NCBI GenBank assembly: GCA_020912385.1
Contig: CP087206.1
Coordinates: forward strand, 3,100,001 to 3,164,000
Direction: 5' to 3'
DNA: 64,000 nucleotides
Origin: Neofusicoccum parvum
Lineage: Eukaryota; Ascomycota; Dothideomycetes; Botryosphaeriales; Botryosphaeriaceae
The notes below the pieces were generated by a model. The model was not told where the DNA came from and searched no databases. It saw nothing but the letters and a program-made list of their open reading frames with translations. The translations under genes and the position numbers were made by a program. Below are positions 46,940-57,472 of the stretch, piece by piece (the stretch's first letter is position 1; every line of letters begins with the position of its first letter).

Positions 46940-47844
46940 GATTGCAGGAGTACGCTGGCCAGCCTGCGGCGGGCGTGAGGGCGACGGACGGCCGAGCTCC
47001 TTGGGGTAAACACTAACGACGGCGCGGGGAGACGGCGCTCGAGGGCGATGCAGATGTTTTTGTTCGGGCGCGGGCGGTCAGCGCGGCGGACAGCAGGGAG
47101 CCTGTCGGCGGGCGGCGGCGTGCAGGGCGTCCGGGGCAGATGACAACGCGAGGGGACAGAGAGCGGATGGCAACGACCTTGTGACGATTTGCCCGGTTTT
47201 GCTGGCAAGCCGTTGCGCCTGGCTCAGACCGCTAGTACGAAAGACCTCACTGGCTGGTTCGCAGGCTGCGCGACGGGGGCACAGCGCCGCCCGTAGCGCC
47301 GCGCGCAGCACTAGGTACGGCAGCCGCGACAGCGCATCGCGCCCTGACCGCCCTGGCCGTGGCCGAGCCCGTCGCGCACGCGCCGCGTGTCGGCGTGCTC
47401 AGCGCACCGCTGCGTGGCTCTTATCAGCGCCGCAACACTCTCGCCGTGCCACACGCGCCGGACGCAGCTCTTGCCCGTCTAGCGCCCGCCCTGAGGCCTC
47501 TTATACAGCCTCCTGCCCAGCCGCCGCCTCGCTGGCCGCACGAATCCCTAGCCGCCGTCCCTATCATGCCCCCGTTATCAGCCTCGGCCAGACGCGGCCT
47601 CCGCCACGACCACTTGCTTTATCTAGCGTGTAGCAACAGGACCGAAATGAAAAATGGTAGAAAGAGGCTGCTCGCTCCTCCACCCTGCCTCCTTTTCTGC
47701 TTCAAGTAGTCTCTTTCTCAGCATCTCATCCCGTACACGTGCGAATCCTCCCCACAACTCACGCGACAAAGCCACCAGACTTCACTATAACCAGTGACCT
47801 CTACCAGCCTCGGAACCCACACCACGTGACGCCTCACCAAGCAC
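46940..47844. other. Divergent promoter region DNM1/isochorismatase-like gene
   Basis: 905 bp, very GC-rich near DNM1. No coding region recognised. Confidence 0.5.
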
Positions 47845-48711
47845 ATGGCACCCTCCGCTGTCCAAGTTGTCGAGGACGTCGGATTTCAAGAGAAGGCTGT
47901 CGCCGAGCAGCCCTGGCCGGAGCCGGTCGCCTTTGGCGGCGACGATCTGTGGCTGTTCATCCCCGAAACCAAACGCTTCGACCTTACCCGAGGATCCGAG
48001 AGGAGGCTGGTTATCGACGCCGACGATGGCATTCGGCACCACCGTGGATGCATCATTGACCCGGAGAAGACCGTCCTCGTGGTCATTGACATGCAGAACT
48101 TCTTCATCCATCCGCTGTTCCACAACCATGTAATGGGACTCGCCGCCGTTGATCCTACCATCAAAGTGATTGAGCGCTGCAGGAAGGAGGGAATCCAGGT
48201 TGCTTGGCTCAACTGGGGCATCGACGAGCACGACCTCCGCATTATGCCTCCTGCCGTTCAAAGGGGGTTCTGCCACAGTGTCGCAAAGACACGAGGCTAC
48301 GGGTGGCACACTCGTCTCGGAGTAGAAATGGGCAATGGATATGGGCGCTGCCTTTTTAAGGGGACCTGGAATGCCGAACTTTACGAACCTCTCAAGGACG
48401 TGGTCGCCAAGGACGACCTTTTCTTCGACAAGAACCGCATGAGTGGCATGTGGTCTCCGGACGAGCCTCTTCACCGCTACCTCCGCGAAAGTGGCAAGAA
48501 GACATTACTCTTTGCAGGAGTGAATACCGACCAATGCGTCTTCGGGACCATTTCAGACTCGTATTCATGGGGATTCGATTGCATTCTGCTGAGCGACTGC
48601 TCCGGAACGATGACGGGAGCCGAAGCTCAGGCTGTCAGCGACTACAATATCTCCACCAACATGGGCTTCGTGACCGACAGCCAATCGTTCCTAGCCGCGG
48701 AGAGCCATTGA
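47845..48711 (+). CDS. Isochorismatase-like cysteine hydrolase
   Basis: Intronless gene of 288 residues in the isochorismatase/nicotinamidase superfamily, which cleaves amide, ureido or vinyl-ether bonds using a Cys-Asp-Lys triad. Candidate triad residues are D82 (VLVVIDMQNFF), K196 (DLFFDKNRMSG) and C231 (GVNTDQCVFGT), the cis-peptide motif before the cysteine being present. A roughly 70-residue N-terminal extension precedes the core (WLFIPETKRFDLTRG), often seen in fungal members. There is no targeting signal. The substrate cannot be read from sequence; fungal relatives include isochorismatases, ureidoacrylate hydrolase-like enzymes and peroxyureidoacrylate types. Confidence 0.9.
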   Translation: MAPSAVQVVEDVGFQEKAVAEQPWPEPVAFGGDDLWLFIPETKRFDLTRGSERRLVIDADDGIRHHRGCIIDPEKTVLVVIDMQNFFIHPLFHNHVMGLAAVDPTIKVIERCRKEGIQVAWLNWGIDEHDLRIMPPAVQRGFCHSVAKTRGYGWHTRLGVEMGNGYGRCLFKGTWNAELYEPLKDVVAKDDLFFDKNRMSGMWSPDEPLHRYLRESGKKTLLFAGVNTDQCVFGTISDSYSWGFDCILLSDCSGTMTGAEAQAVSDYNISTNMGFVTDSQSFLAAESH

Positions 48712-49287
48712 TAGGTCCGGGATTTCAAATCAAACTCCAGGAAGCGGACTGCAGCGTGGCCGCGCAGAGCAGAATTTCCGATATCTTTTTTTTTTGCAAG
48801 CATCCTCGAACCGCCCTGGTCACCGGTCAATGGCACGGGACTTAGAGAGAGTGGAGCTTCGATTATGATTTTCAACTCTGAAACGTTACGTTGGCGCATG
48901 GAACACTCGACCAACCCCTGTTGCGCTGCGAATACCCTCCATATTATTACCCTCGATTCAGTGCGAACGCAAACTTGGTGCGTCGATTCTTCCTTATTTT
49001 TCGACTGATACGCTGCACTAGATACGATTCGATAGAACAAATGTGACACCAACATTAAATATCGCGATACCTGTTAGCATTTCCCTGGTGTTGTTCCTGA
49101 GGCAACTTGGCTGCAAGTGACGTTCCTGAGCTGCATGGTTCCTGCCTCCCGCGACGCGCATGCGACAGAATGACGCAATGATGCGGGGGAAAGCTTCACC
49201 TCCCCGTCGATTGAAAGCTGCAAGTGAACGACTCGAGCACCTCAGTCGCAGCCGATTCGAAGTGCACAGCGTATTGCCGTTGCAACC
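48712..49287. other. Intergenic region
   Basis: 576 bp with no supported feature. Confidence 0.5.
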
Positions 49288-50336
49288 ATGTTCTCTGCAG
49301 CCAGGACGAGGCTCACCACCAGTGCAGCCGCTCGCGTGCTTCCCGCCGCTTCCGGCCCGAAGCGAGCCCTTTCGAGCACCAGCCCTCTTGTAACCTTGCT
49401 AACCAACCTGGTTCTCCTCCAACTGCTCATGCTATGCGCTGAGGCTCACATACTGCCCGCTGAGCAGCATGTCTTGAATGCTGCCGCTGTTACTGCGGAG
49501 AGCATTCTCGCCGTTCGAGCTGAGTATGACGGTCGAACTTCAGTCCACACAGCTTCAGGACGCCGGCTTACACATTTGAGCAGGCTCATAAAGGCAGAGA
49601 TCATTCCGACTGGTAATGTCCATCTCTATGCTTGGTACGCATGCACACTGACTGGCATTACTATGCGTAGTCATTGACGACTTTCTGCCTTATCTTACGC
49701 TCAACATTACCTGGCCGTCCAATGAGACCGCGGATCTTGGAAACACCATCAAGCCGGACGACTTGCAGAAAGCGCCCGCGATCAAATTGGATGATGACCC
49801 GAGCTCTTCTTCCGCCAAAGGGCCGTGCAAATCAAACATGACGTACGTCCTCGCTGTGACAGATCCAGACGCTCCGTCCCGTGACAACCCTGAGTGGTCT
49901 GAGTTCTGCCATTGGATCGTTGCGGGAGTCCCCATCTCCAGTCTCGATGCTGCTTGCGCCGACAAAGACACCAGCCCGCAAAACACTGGGGATGTTCGCG
50001 CTGCTACACAAACGGCTGCCGGCGGACTGAAGGAGATTATGGAGTACTACCCGCCTGGGCCCCCACCGAAGACATGGAAGCACAGATATGTGTTCCTAGC
50101 ATTCGCACCGGCAAACAGCACGAGTCAACCATTGAGCCTGACCAAACCTAAGGACCGCAGGAACTGGGGCACCGGGGAAGAGCGCCACGGTGTCAGGCAA
50201 TGGGCGGAGGAGAACGGTCTTGTTCCTGTTGGTGAGTACGCCCTTGATACCCTGATCCGACTTAATCCCAGCAAGGGACATTTGGCTGACAACCACAGCT
50301 GCGAACTTCATCTACTCTAAGAACAAAAAGCAGTGA
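49288..50336 (+). CDS. Phosphatidylethanolamine-binding (PEBP) family protein with presequence
   Basis: Preferred model with five exons: 49288-49389, 49468-49523, 49584-49612, 49671-50231 and 50299-50336, giving 261 residues. The PEBP core is clear: AEIIPT|VIDDFLPYLTLNITWP, DPDAPSRDNPEWSEFCHWIV with the ligand-pocket Asp/Pro/His, and GPPPKTWKHRYVFLAFAP. The last intron restores GLVPV|AANFIYSKNKKQ. PEBPs bind phospholipid headgroups or inhibit proteases (carboxypeptidase Y inhibitor family). The N-terminus (MFSAARTRLTTSAAARVLPA) is Arg- and Ser-rich and looks mitochondrial. The 5' introns are less certain: both early introns are multiples of three, so an unspliced or partly spliced frame also reads through. 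The 60-nt intron at 49524-49583 is supported because removal gives AVRA-E|LIKAEIIPT. Confidence 0.85.
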
Positions 50337-50714
50337 AAAATAGTGGCACGATTACAATCAACGGCAGGGACTTGATGACCTGGCAACGGCAGTGGTAATG
50401 AGCTGACAACAATGCATTTTATGGAGAGAATGGATATGGCTTTGTGGTTGCTGCTGGCAACCGCTTCTTCCAAGAGCGATGTACAATACCAAGCCAAGAT
50501 AGGGGAATTGGCGTGTCCTCGGCACGTTCCTCAATGTCGCGCGCGTATGTATCGCCAACGAAGCGCGCGTTTACACGACGCGTACCGTTCTAGTTTAAAT
50601 TGATCGTTGCTCTTGCTTCTCATCACGCATTGAGACAACCCTCAGCCACTCACTCCTGCAGCCAACCGGACGCATTCTCCACAATCTCTTCTCTCCAGGA
50701 TATTGGAGTTCAAA

Positions 50715-50990
50715 ATGAAGCACATGCAGCACCTCCGCTACATACTGTCTGCCTTCTTCATGATGGTGCTAGTTTCAGCACAGTCAACCCCAGCTCTTAG
50801 TCTCAGTAAGCAAGCCTCCGCACCGGCACGGGAGACGTTATAATCCTCAGTAACTTACCATCCACTAGCCCAGTCATGCCCCCCACAACCTGTAGTCACT
50901 AGTACAGTGAGCATGTGCCTTGTCACGAGAGTCTCGACGACCTGGGTTACTCCGTCGATTTCGACCAGCACCACTGCACCCGTCCGATAG
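50715..50990 (+). CDS. Small secreted protein candidate
   Basis: Two exons, 50715-50805 and 50869-50990, with a 63-nt GTAAGC-to-ACTAG intron, giving 70 residues. The N-terminus is a textbook signal peptide: MKHMQHLR, a hydrophobic core YILSAFFMMVLVSA and a likely cleavage after VSA. The mature part of about 48 residues is Ser/Thr/Val-rich with two cysteines (SCPPQPVVTSTVSMCLVTRV). The start has a good context (AAAATGA). An alternative 3' end would use a GTGAGC donor at about 50911 and the CCATAG acceptor near 51034. No homologue is recognised. It could be a wall-associated or effector-like peptide; this is inference from architecture only. Confidence 0.55.
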
Positions 50991-52072
50991 CCCTTTAGCT
51001 GTGCCAGAGCCTCATTTCTATTCTCTTTCCATAGCTTATGGAACGCACTATACAATCACGGGTCTTTATCGGGACCTGCTAGACTACAACGACCTTCACG
51101 AACTCGCAAGGTGCAACTTGGGAAATTGCGCAATTACCTTTTTTTCATTCCGATCGTTCGCCCAGCCCGCTTCTCATGCTGCTGTGCTGGATCCCGGCCT
51201 CGTTCATATTTGATCCAGGTAGGAAAGAACCATCTGGTTCCTTTGATTGAATAAACTGACAGTGAATGACAGCAAGAGCAGCTTTTCCTTTTTCCAGCTC
51301 ATTGGTTGTTCACCACCGAACACCTTCCTCTCCCAAGCCCGAGTGACCTTATGAAACAGAGAAGTTGTGCAAGAACCATGGCTGAGCACGATGGCCGTTA
51401 TTCGTTGAAAAGGGCGGGCTTGATGTTGTGAGGAGATGGCAGGAGCTGAATAGCGCGGGCGGCCGTCAAGGTCTCAAACTAAAATAATTCATGGTTGACG
51501 TTACCGTTACTTCTTGATTCAATCTTTCGCCATACAGATATTGTTTTGCGAGTCTCCAGGAGTTTGGGGACGTGATGTCTGCTCATGAACTAAAAGCACG
51601 GGATTGAAGCGTGCCGAGGAGGGAGTGCGGAAGGTGGAGAGCTATTTTGCAGACGCAGCCTTCGACTGCGAGGGGAATTAGTGCCGCTCCATTCGCACGT
51701 GTGGAGGCTGGCGTCTTGTTTCCAAGTTTGTTTCAGCGAGGAAAATATAGAACGCTATATACGAGACGTTGGTGTTGGCCGCAAGGACCCCTGCCCCGCT
51801 GACGACACACGCGCCGCACCACGCGAGCCTCAACGCCGCATCACACGCCCAACCTCGACGCGCCACTCCGGCCATCCGCACAGCATGCGCAACACCGCAC
51901 GATGAACACATGGCCCTAGCAGCCCGCCCGCCCCCCTCCACGACGGTCCGATCGCCCGCTCCCCCACCACCGCGCCAACCGCCGTGAGACCTCCCCACCC
52001 ATCCATCCAGCCATCCACCCTACGCAAACAAACCCAAACGGAACCAAATTACACAAAAAAACAACAACAGCC
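50991..52072. other. Intergenic region
   Basis: 1.1 kb between the small secreted protein and the B-box protein. Apart from a possible alternative exon near 51035-51085, nothing is supported. Confidence 0.45.
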
Positions 52073-53284
52073 ATGCCTCCAAAGGCCGACGGCGACGACG
52101 CCCTCCTCGCCCGCCTCAACGCCCTCAAGCAGTCGTCCATCTCCCTCTCCACCGCCCCGCCCACCGCCGCCGACGAGCTCACCCCCGACGCCCTTCGCGA
52201 CCTGGGCATAGCCGACGACAGGGCGCCGGCCGCGACCGAGGACGCGGACCCGATACTCGACCTGGCGGCGCGGTTCAGGCGGCTGAACAGCCCGAGTCCC
52301 GGGCCCCGGGGCGGCGGTGGTGCTGCTGCTGCTGCCGCTGCCGCCGCGGACAGTGCGGATGCCGGGGCGGGCGGGGAGGAGGGCAAGAGTCTGGACGAGC
52401 TGCTGAAGGAGCTGGGCGGGCCGGAGTGGGACGTGTCGAGGGGGGAGGAGAGGGACGTGGGGAAGTTGGTGCGGGAGGTGCGGAGCGTGCTGCCGGACGT
52501 GCCGACGCCGACCAAGAAGCGTGGGGGCGCGGAGAGGATGGGAGAGGAGGAGGTTGGGGTGGAGGGGGGCGGTGACGATGATAAGGATGGGGATGAGGTT
52601 GATCAGGAGGCGTTGGATGAGCAGGAGGCGGATGATTATATTGCGCAGGTGCTGGCGGAGCTCGATTTGGACGTTAAGTACGGCCTCGAGAATGAGGAGG
52701 GCGCCCAGGACGAGGGCGCTGAGGAGCAGGCAGTGCGCGAGTCGGGGAACGAAAAGAGGTCTCCGGCGAAATCGCCAATAGAAGGCGCGGCATCTGAGGC
52801 CTCGGAAGCAGACGATGATGGAAAAGAAAAGGAGGAGGGAAAGGGTGCTTCGACGGAGGCGTCGCTCTCCCTCCCCGCAGCCCCGACCGACCTCCCAACC
52901 CCTCCGGCCATGAAGGATGACTTCGATCGCGCTACTGCTGTTGACGATGCGCTGACCGCCCGTCTTGCTGCGCTCTCACGCGGCAGCCCCGGCGCTGGGA
53001 ATGGTGGCGCGGCTAGCCTACCATCTGCGCCGTCATTTGCGCCGTCAAAGAAGCCGCCGGTTAAGACGTCGAAGTTTACGGATGAGGAGATTGATAGCTG
53101 GTGTATCATCTGCTACGCAAATGCGACAGTGCGATGTTTGGGGTGTGATGGTGACTTGTATTGTCAAGGGTGCTGGAACGAGGGGCACCGAGGGGAAAGT
53201 GCGGGCTACGAGGAGAGGACGCATCGGGCAGTGCAGTTTGTGAAGGGAGGAGGTCTGAAGAAGATGGCGGCTGGGGCCGGGTGA
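52073..53284 (+). CDS. ANCHR/ZFYVE19-like protein with C-terminal B-box-type zinc finger
   Basis: Intronless, 403 residues. Most of the protein is acidic and low in complexity, with an Ala/Gly run at about residues 82-100 and short conserved helices (KSLDELLKELGGPEWDV and QEADDYIAQVLAELDLDVKY), the second resembling a MIT-interacting motif. The C-terminus holds a B-box-like zinc site: WCIICYANATVRCLGCDGDL, then YCQGCWNEGHRGESAGYEER and THRAVQF. This order matches fungal relatives of human ANCHR (ZFYVE19), which restrains Vps4 in the abscission checkpoint, although fungi lack the FYVE finger. The role in this organism is inferred. Confidence 0.82.
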   Translation: MPPKADGDDALLARLNALKQSSISLSTAPPTAADELTPDALRDLGIADDRAPAATEDADPILDLAARFRRLNSPSPGPRGGGGAAAAAAAAADSADAGAGGEEGKSLDELLKELGGPEWDVSRGEERDVGKLVREVRSVLPDVPTPTKKRGGAERMGEEEVGVEGGGDDDKDGDEVDQEALDEQEADDYIAQVLAELDLDVKYGLENEEGAQDEGAEEQAVRESGNEKRSPAKSPIEGAASEASEADDDGKEKEEGKGASTEASLSLPAAPTDLPTPPAMKDDFDRATAVDDALTARLAALSRGSPGAGNGGAASLPSAPSFAPSKKPPVKTSKFTDEEIDSWCIICYANATVRCLGCDGDLYCQGCWNEGHRGESAGYEERTHRAVQFVKGGGLKKMAAGAG

Positions 53285-53876
53285 AGAGCTGGTGGTCCAG
53301 GTCTTGAGAGACTGACCTTACAGTGTGTGAGCAATTGCCCGCGGCGCATGTCAATGAGCTATGGCCGCCTCTCTGAGCAGATTTCCAGAGCATATCGTGT
53401 TTGAAATCAATGGATTGTCCCTCCAACGGGCGTTGCCAGAGGGCTGCTGTCTACGGGAACTACTTTCGACACCTTGAACCCGGCCCCGTATTATGGACAG
53501 CAGAAATTCAGCAACTACAAGGCTTTGCTCATATACTGGCGTTTCCTCACTAGCCAACGCAACTCAGACGGCAGAAATATCTAACTCCGAGTGATTGCAG
53601 TGTTGACGCAGAGAGACCGCATTGCCGTGTTAGGAAATGTCCGGCCCGCGGACCTAAAGCGGACAAGCGAGCGCCGAGCCGTCATCAGCGCGCATCGGTA
53701 GATCCATGACGGCGCGCCGATCCTAGCAAGCTGATGACGCGCTGTAGAGCCTCCAGCCGCAAGAGTGCTTGCTAGCACGCGTCGCACCAGGTCCGCATGT
53801 GGCGCCGTGGTCCAGACGGGGTCATGCTGGCTCTGCAGCCACTCCATGCCTCTCCGCCCTCAACATTCACCGCACA
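53285..53876. other. Intergenic region
   Basis: About 590 bp, nothing recognised beyond presumed UTR and promoter. Confidence 0.45.
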
Positions 53877-55440
53877 ATGTCGGCCCGCCACGATGAGCGC
53901 TCTCCGCTGCTGCAAAACAGCCACAGCGAAGACCCTGGGCACCGAGAGGCAAGTCCGCGCACGCCCATCTCTGCCCCCCGCGTTGCTAACAGTCGCACAG
54001 CAAATCAAGTTTTCCGAAGACGATCCCCACAATCCTCGAGCATGGACGAGAAAGCGGAAGCTGGCCAACGTGGCTGTCATTGCTTCCATGTCGATTCTGA
54101 GCCCGCTCGCAAGCTCCATGTTCACGCCGGGAATGAAGCAGATAGCCGAAGGACTCAACACCTCGTGGGACACAGTTATCGGTGCTACGACTGGCTTCGT
54201 CGTCATGCTGGGCATTGGACCACTGGTCCTGGCACCACTCTCTGAGACCTTTGGGCGGAGGAAGCTGTACCTGTCGTGCTTCGCGGTATTTACGCTGCTC
54301 CAGATACCCACGGCTTTCAGCCCAAACATCGCGGTGATGATAACTCTGCGCACCATCTCCGGCTTCTTCGGCAGTGTAGGCATCGCTAATGGTGGAGGCA
54401 CCATCAGCGATATGTTTGTTCCGGAAGAGAGGGCTGGCGTATTCGGCTGGTATCTCCTCGGTCCACTCCTTGGCCCTACGTTGGGGCCGTTGCTGGGAGG
54501 AGTCATTGTTCAGCGCCTGGGCTGGAGGTGGATATTCATCGCCCTGACAGTTCTTTGCGGAATTAACACAACGTCCGGGTTTTTCTTCTTGAAGGAGACG
54601 TACGCACCAGTCCTTTTGCAGTGGAAAAAAGAAGAGAAGGAGAGTGAAGCTGGCTCGCAAGATCATAAATACTGGTTTGAAGGAGAGGACCACCGTCCTC
54701 TGTCCACCAAATTGGGACACTCGTTCCTGCGGCCTGGTCGGATCCTCATGCAGCCTATCGTCCTAACCATGTCTCTCTATCAGGCACTGGTGTTCAGTAC
54801 GACTTACAGCCTGTACACAAACTTCCAGGACATCTACGGAGAGCAGTACGGCTTCAGTACCGAACAGGTCGGACTCATGTACCTGGGTCCAGGACTTGGC
54901 TTCGTCTTCGCGGTTCGGCTCCTGGTTCCTCAGATCGATATCGTGTTCAAGAAATTGAAGGCACGCAATGACGGCATGCCGAAGCCAGAATATCGACTCC
55001 CACTGGCGAACATCGGATCCTTGTTCTTACCGCTCTCACTCTTTTGGTGAGAACATTCCCCCTTTGCCATACTGTACAGGTCAGACATTGATCTCTCGGC
55101 CAGGTTCGCATGGACTGTTCACTTCCATACTCACTGGCTGGCCACCATTGCCAGCACCTTTTTCTATGGCATCGGTCAGGTTATGATCATCAACTCGGTC
55201 CAGAACTACTACATAGACGCCTTCGAGAAGTATGCTGCTTCGGCCATTGCAGCAGGCGCCGTGTTCCGCGCAGTCATCGGTGGAATAGTGCCGTTATTTG
55301 CTCCCTCCCTTTTCAAAAGTGTGGGTTACGGGTGGGGGATTTCTGTCTTCGCGATGATCAGCCTTCTACTTGCCCCGGCCCCTCTTTTCTTTTATCGATA
55401 CGGAGAGCGTGTACGTGAGGCGTTCGCGGTTGAGCTGTAA
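53877..55440 (+). CDS. MFS transporter, DHA1 (drug:H+ antiporter) type
   Basis: Three exons: 53877-53948, 54001-55046 and 55104-55440, giving 484 residues. The start exon (MSARHDERSPLLQNSHSEDP) is in a different frame from the main exon and is joined by a 52-nt GC-AG intron (GAG|GCAAGT, branch GCTAAC, acceptor CGCACAG), giving HRE|QIKFSEDDPHNPRAWTRK, the standard fungal DHA1 N-terminus. Motif A appears as APLSETFGRRKLY and motif C as GWYLLGPLLGPTLGPLLGG. The central loop is charged (WKKEEKESEAGSQDHKYWFE). The last intron restores LSLFW|FAWTVHFHTHW. Members export drugs, polyamines or metabolites; the substrate is unknown. A competing in-frame ATG at 53797 would read an unrelated N-terminus and is rejected. 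Confidence 0.9.
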
Positions 55441-56357
55441 TCTGGGGCCTTTATCTGCGGAGCGGGCCGCCCCACAGCGACCCAGCCAGTGGAAGACAGT
55501 GAAGATAAGCGTTTCTCTTCTAGAAGGGATCTCGAAAGAAATAGATAGGTAGATCGAAGCCTTGGAAGATGGCAGGATCAGATGTGCCACGTGGGTGACG
55601 ACGCAGGCCGGCGGAGTGATCGCCATCGATCCGTTCGAGACGATCAGCGCCCGGCACTTTGTGGGGTGTGTACAAATAGCTTGGCCTTGTGCCTTGGCAG
55701 CAGATACATACAAGAAAGGTAGGCATCGTGTGTACTTGGCGGTGACCTTCTACACCCTGTGTCTGAGCTTGGCGGTCGCGCAAGGGCAGTACGTAAAACG
55801 AGACGGAAGATACCAGGGCACGAAAAATTGCATGACTACCCTGTCCACATTAGTGCGGACTTATTGACCAAAATCCGACAGAACTTGGAACATGCCGCGG
55901 TATGATCTGATTCCTCATCTCCGCGAGCCCGCGAGACCAGAGTGCCGACATCGCAACAGCGCAATAATGGTAGGACTGTAACGCCCGCAGGCCGCAGGTG
56001 CACGACGTAAGGTGGAAGAGCTGATCTTCTTGAAAGGGTATCTTGCTTGCTAATCCCGGGCTCTAATATCCTAATCCCCGAATAGAACCTCCCTCTTTTG
56101 CTGTAGACTCGTGTTCGCCTACACTGCCTCCCCATGCTGGCGGCTGCTGGGTGACCCGTTGACTGGTGGCCTTGGATGATCACGGCTGGCTTCCTGCATC
56201 TAAACGAACAATCTGCACGCGAGAAAGTTCACAGGGCGCGCCCTTCTGTGTGCACGCCTCCCGCCCGTGCCGTGTGCATGAACGCATCCTCCGCTCGGTT
56301 CGGCAGAAACCCATTTTCCGTCGCTCACCGCGGCTACAACTGCTGAGACGGCAACGC
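55441..56357. other. Convergent intergenic region
   Basis: 917 bp between the MFS and Cgr1 genes; no supported gene. Confidence 0.5.
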
Positions 56358-56847
56358 TCAAGAGTTGAGCTTCTTGTTGCGCTTCTCCCTCCTCCTCAGT
56401 CTCTCGACCCGTTTGGCGTGCATTTTCGCGGCCATCTCCTCGTATCTCTCGCGCTCTGCCTTCTTCTCGCGCTTGTCCTTGATTTCTTGGATGCGCGTCT
56501 GCGCCGAGGCCTGTCAGCCGCACGCCCCAAGCCCCCAACCGTAGATTTCACACACCTGTCTCTCGGACTCCTTCTCGTCCTTCATCTCCTTTTCCTTGGC
56601 CTTGATGGCAGCCAGGGCCTTGCGGTCCTCAGCGCGCTTCGCATACGACGTGAGGCCGGCGCCGGGGCGGAACGCTTTCTTCGCCTGGTGCCATTGCTTG
56701 CCTGCAGAGGGTGTCAGCCACCGGCGGCAGGTCCTTCGGGGAGGGCAAAAACCAACCGTTCTTGCGCAGGCCAGCGACGGACGGCTTGGAGTCGCTGGTG
56801 GGAGCGGGCAGCGGCGCGGCTGCGGCGGCGTCGGCGTCGGAGGGCAT
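56358..56847 (-). CDS. CGR1: rRNA-processing protein Cgr1
   Basis: Small nucleolar protein needed for pre-60S rRNA processing. Three exons: 56847-56757, 56701-56556 and 56498-56358, giving 125 residues. Joins restore [24 protein letters not shown], the family signature, and [19 protein letters not shown]. The C-terminal half is one long basic helix ([20 protein letters not shown]). The N-terminal 25 residues are Ala-rich and variable. The first donor is GTTGGT, a non-consensus but acceptable GT site. Because the exons are short, the gene is easily missed by ORF search. It is divergent from the ornithine-carrier gene. Confidence 0.93.
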
Positions 56848-57472
56848 GGTCGGGGATTGGAGTGGGGTGGGGTGAGGGAGAGGTCTGGCTGCGCGGTGTT
56901 TGCTAAGAAAAATGTCGGCCGCCCTCCACTCGATCTGATAAAATTGATGGCGCTAGATAACTCTAAGCGGGCACTAGCCGCCAACTGGGCAGTCAGCCGG
57001 CTTGGCCGCCCCGCAAGACGCGCGCTGGGTGGGCAGGACGGAGCCCGCCAGGACCGCCGGGCGTCCAAAATCTTTTCGCCAGCCCTGTCGCGGCCTCGTT
57101 TCTTGCGACTCTGCTGCCCACCCCGGCCGCAGCCCAGCGCCCCAATGCGCTGCTCTTGGTTTTTCCCATGACTTCACCCACACGCCCCTCCTGCACCCGG
57201 ACGGCCCCTCGGACGCGAGCGAGAAATTCCCTCACGCCCGGCCACTGATCACCGCGCCTAGCACCCGTGGCGCTATAAATACTGTCTCGCGCAAAAGCCC
57301 GCAGCCGGTCGGCCTGCACGTCGTCACCACTCACCACCTGCGGACTGTCCCACACCGCCGCCCATACCCCGCCGCCGCTCCTTTTGCTTTTTTGGTTTTA
57401 AAACACCATGCTCCCGCGATAGCGATCGCTCTCCCAGACAAACGATCACCAACCTCCCTCCCGCAGCCCGCA
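56848..57472. other. Divergent promoter region CGR1/ornithine carrier
   Basis: 625 bp shared upstream region; the frame open through 57002 onward is an upstream extension of the carrier ORF without family similarity. A TATA box is listed separately. Confidence 0.5.
57274..57280 (+). promoter_or_regulatory. TATA box of the ornithine-carrier gene
   Basis: TATAAAT lies 199 bp upstream of the ATG at 57473 in otherwise GC-rich DNA. Position and sequence fit a fungal TATA box. Confidence 0.5.

Noticed and set aside
53797..53999. Alternative in-frame N-terminus of the MFS transporter
   Set aside because: Gives a Cys/Pro-rich sequence unlike the family; the spliced start at 53877 gives a typical N-terminus.
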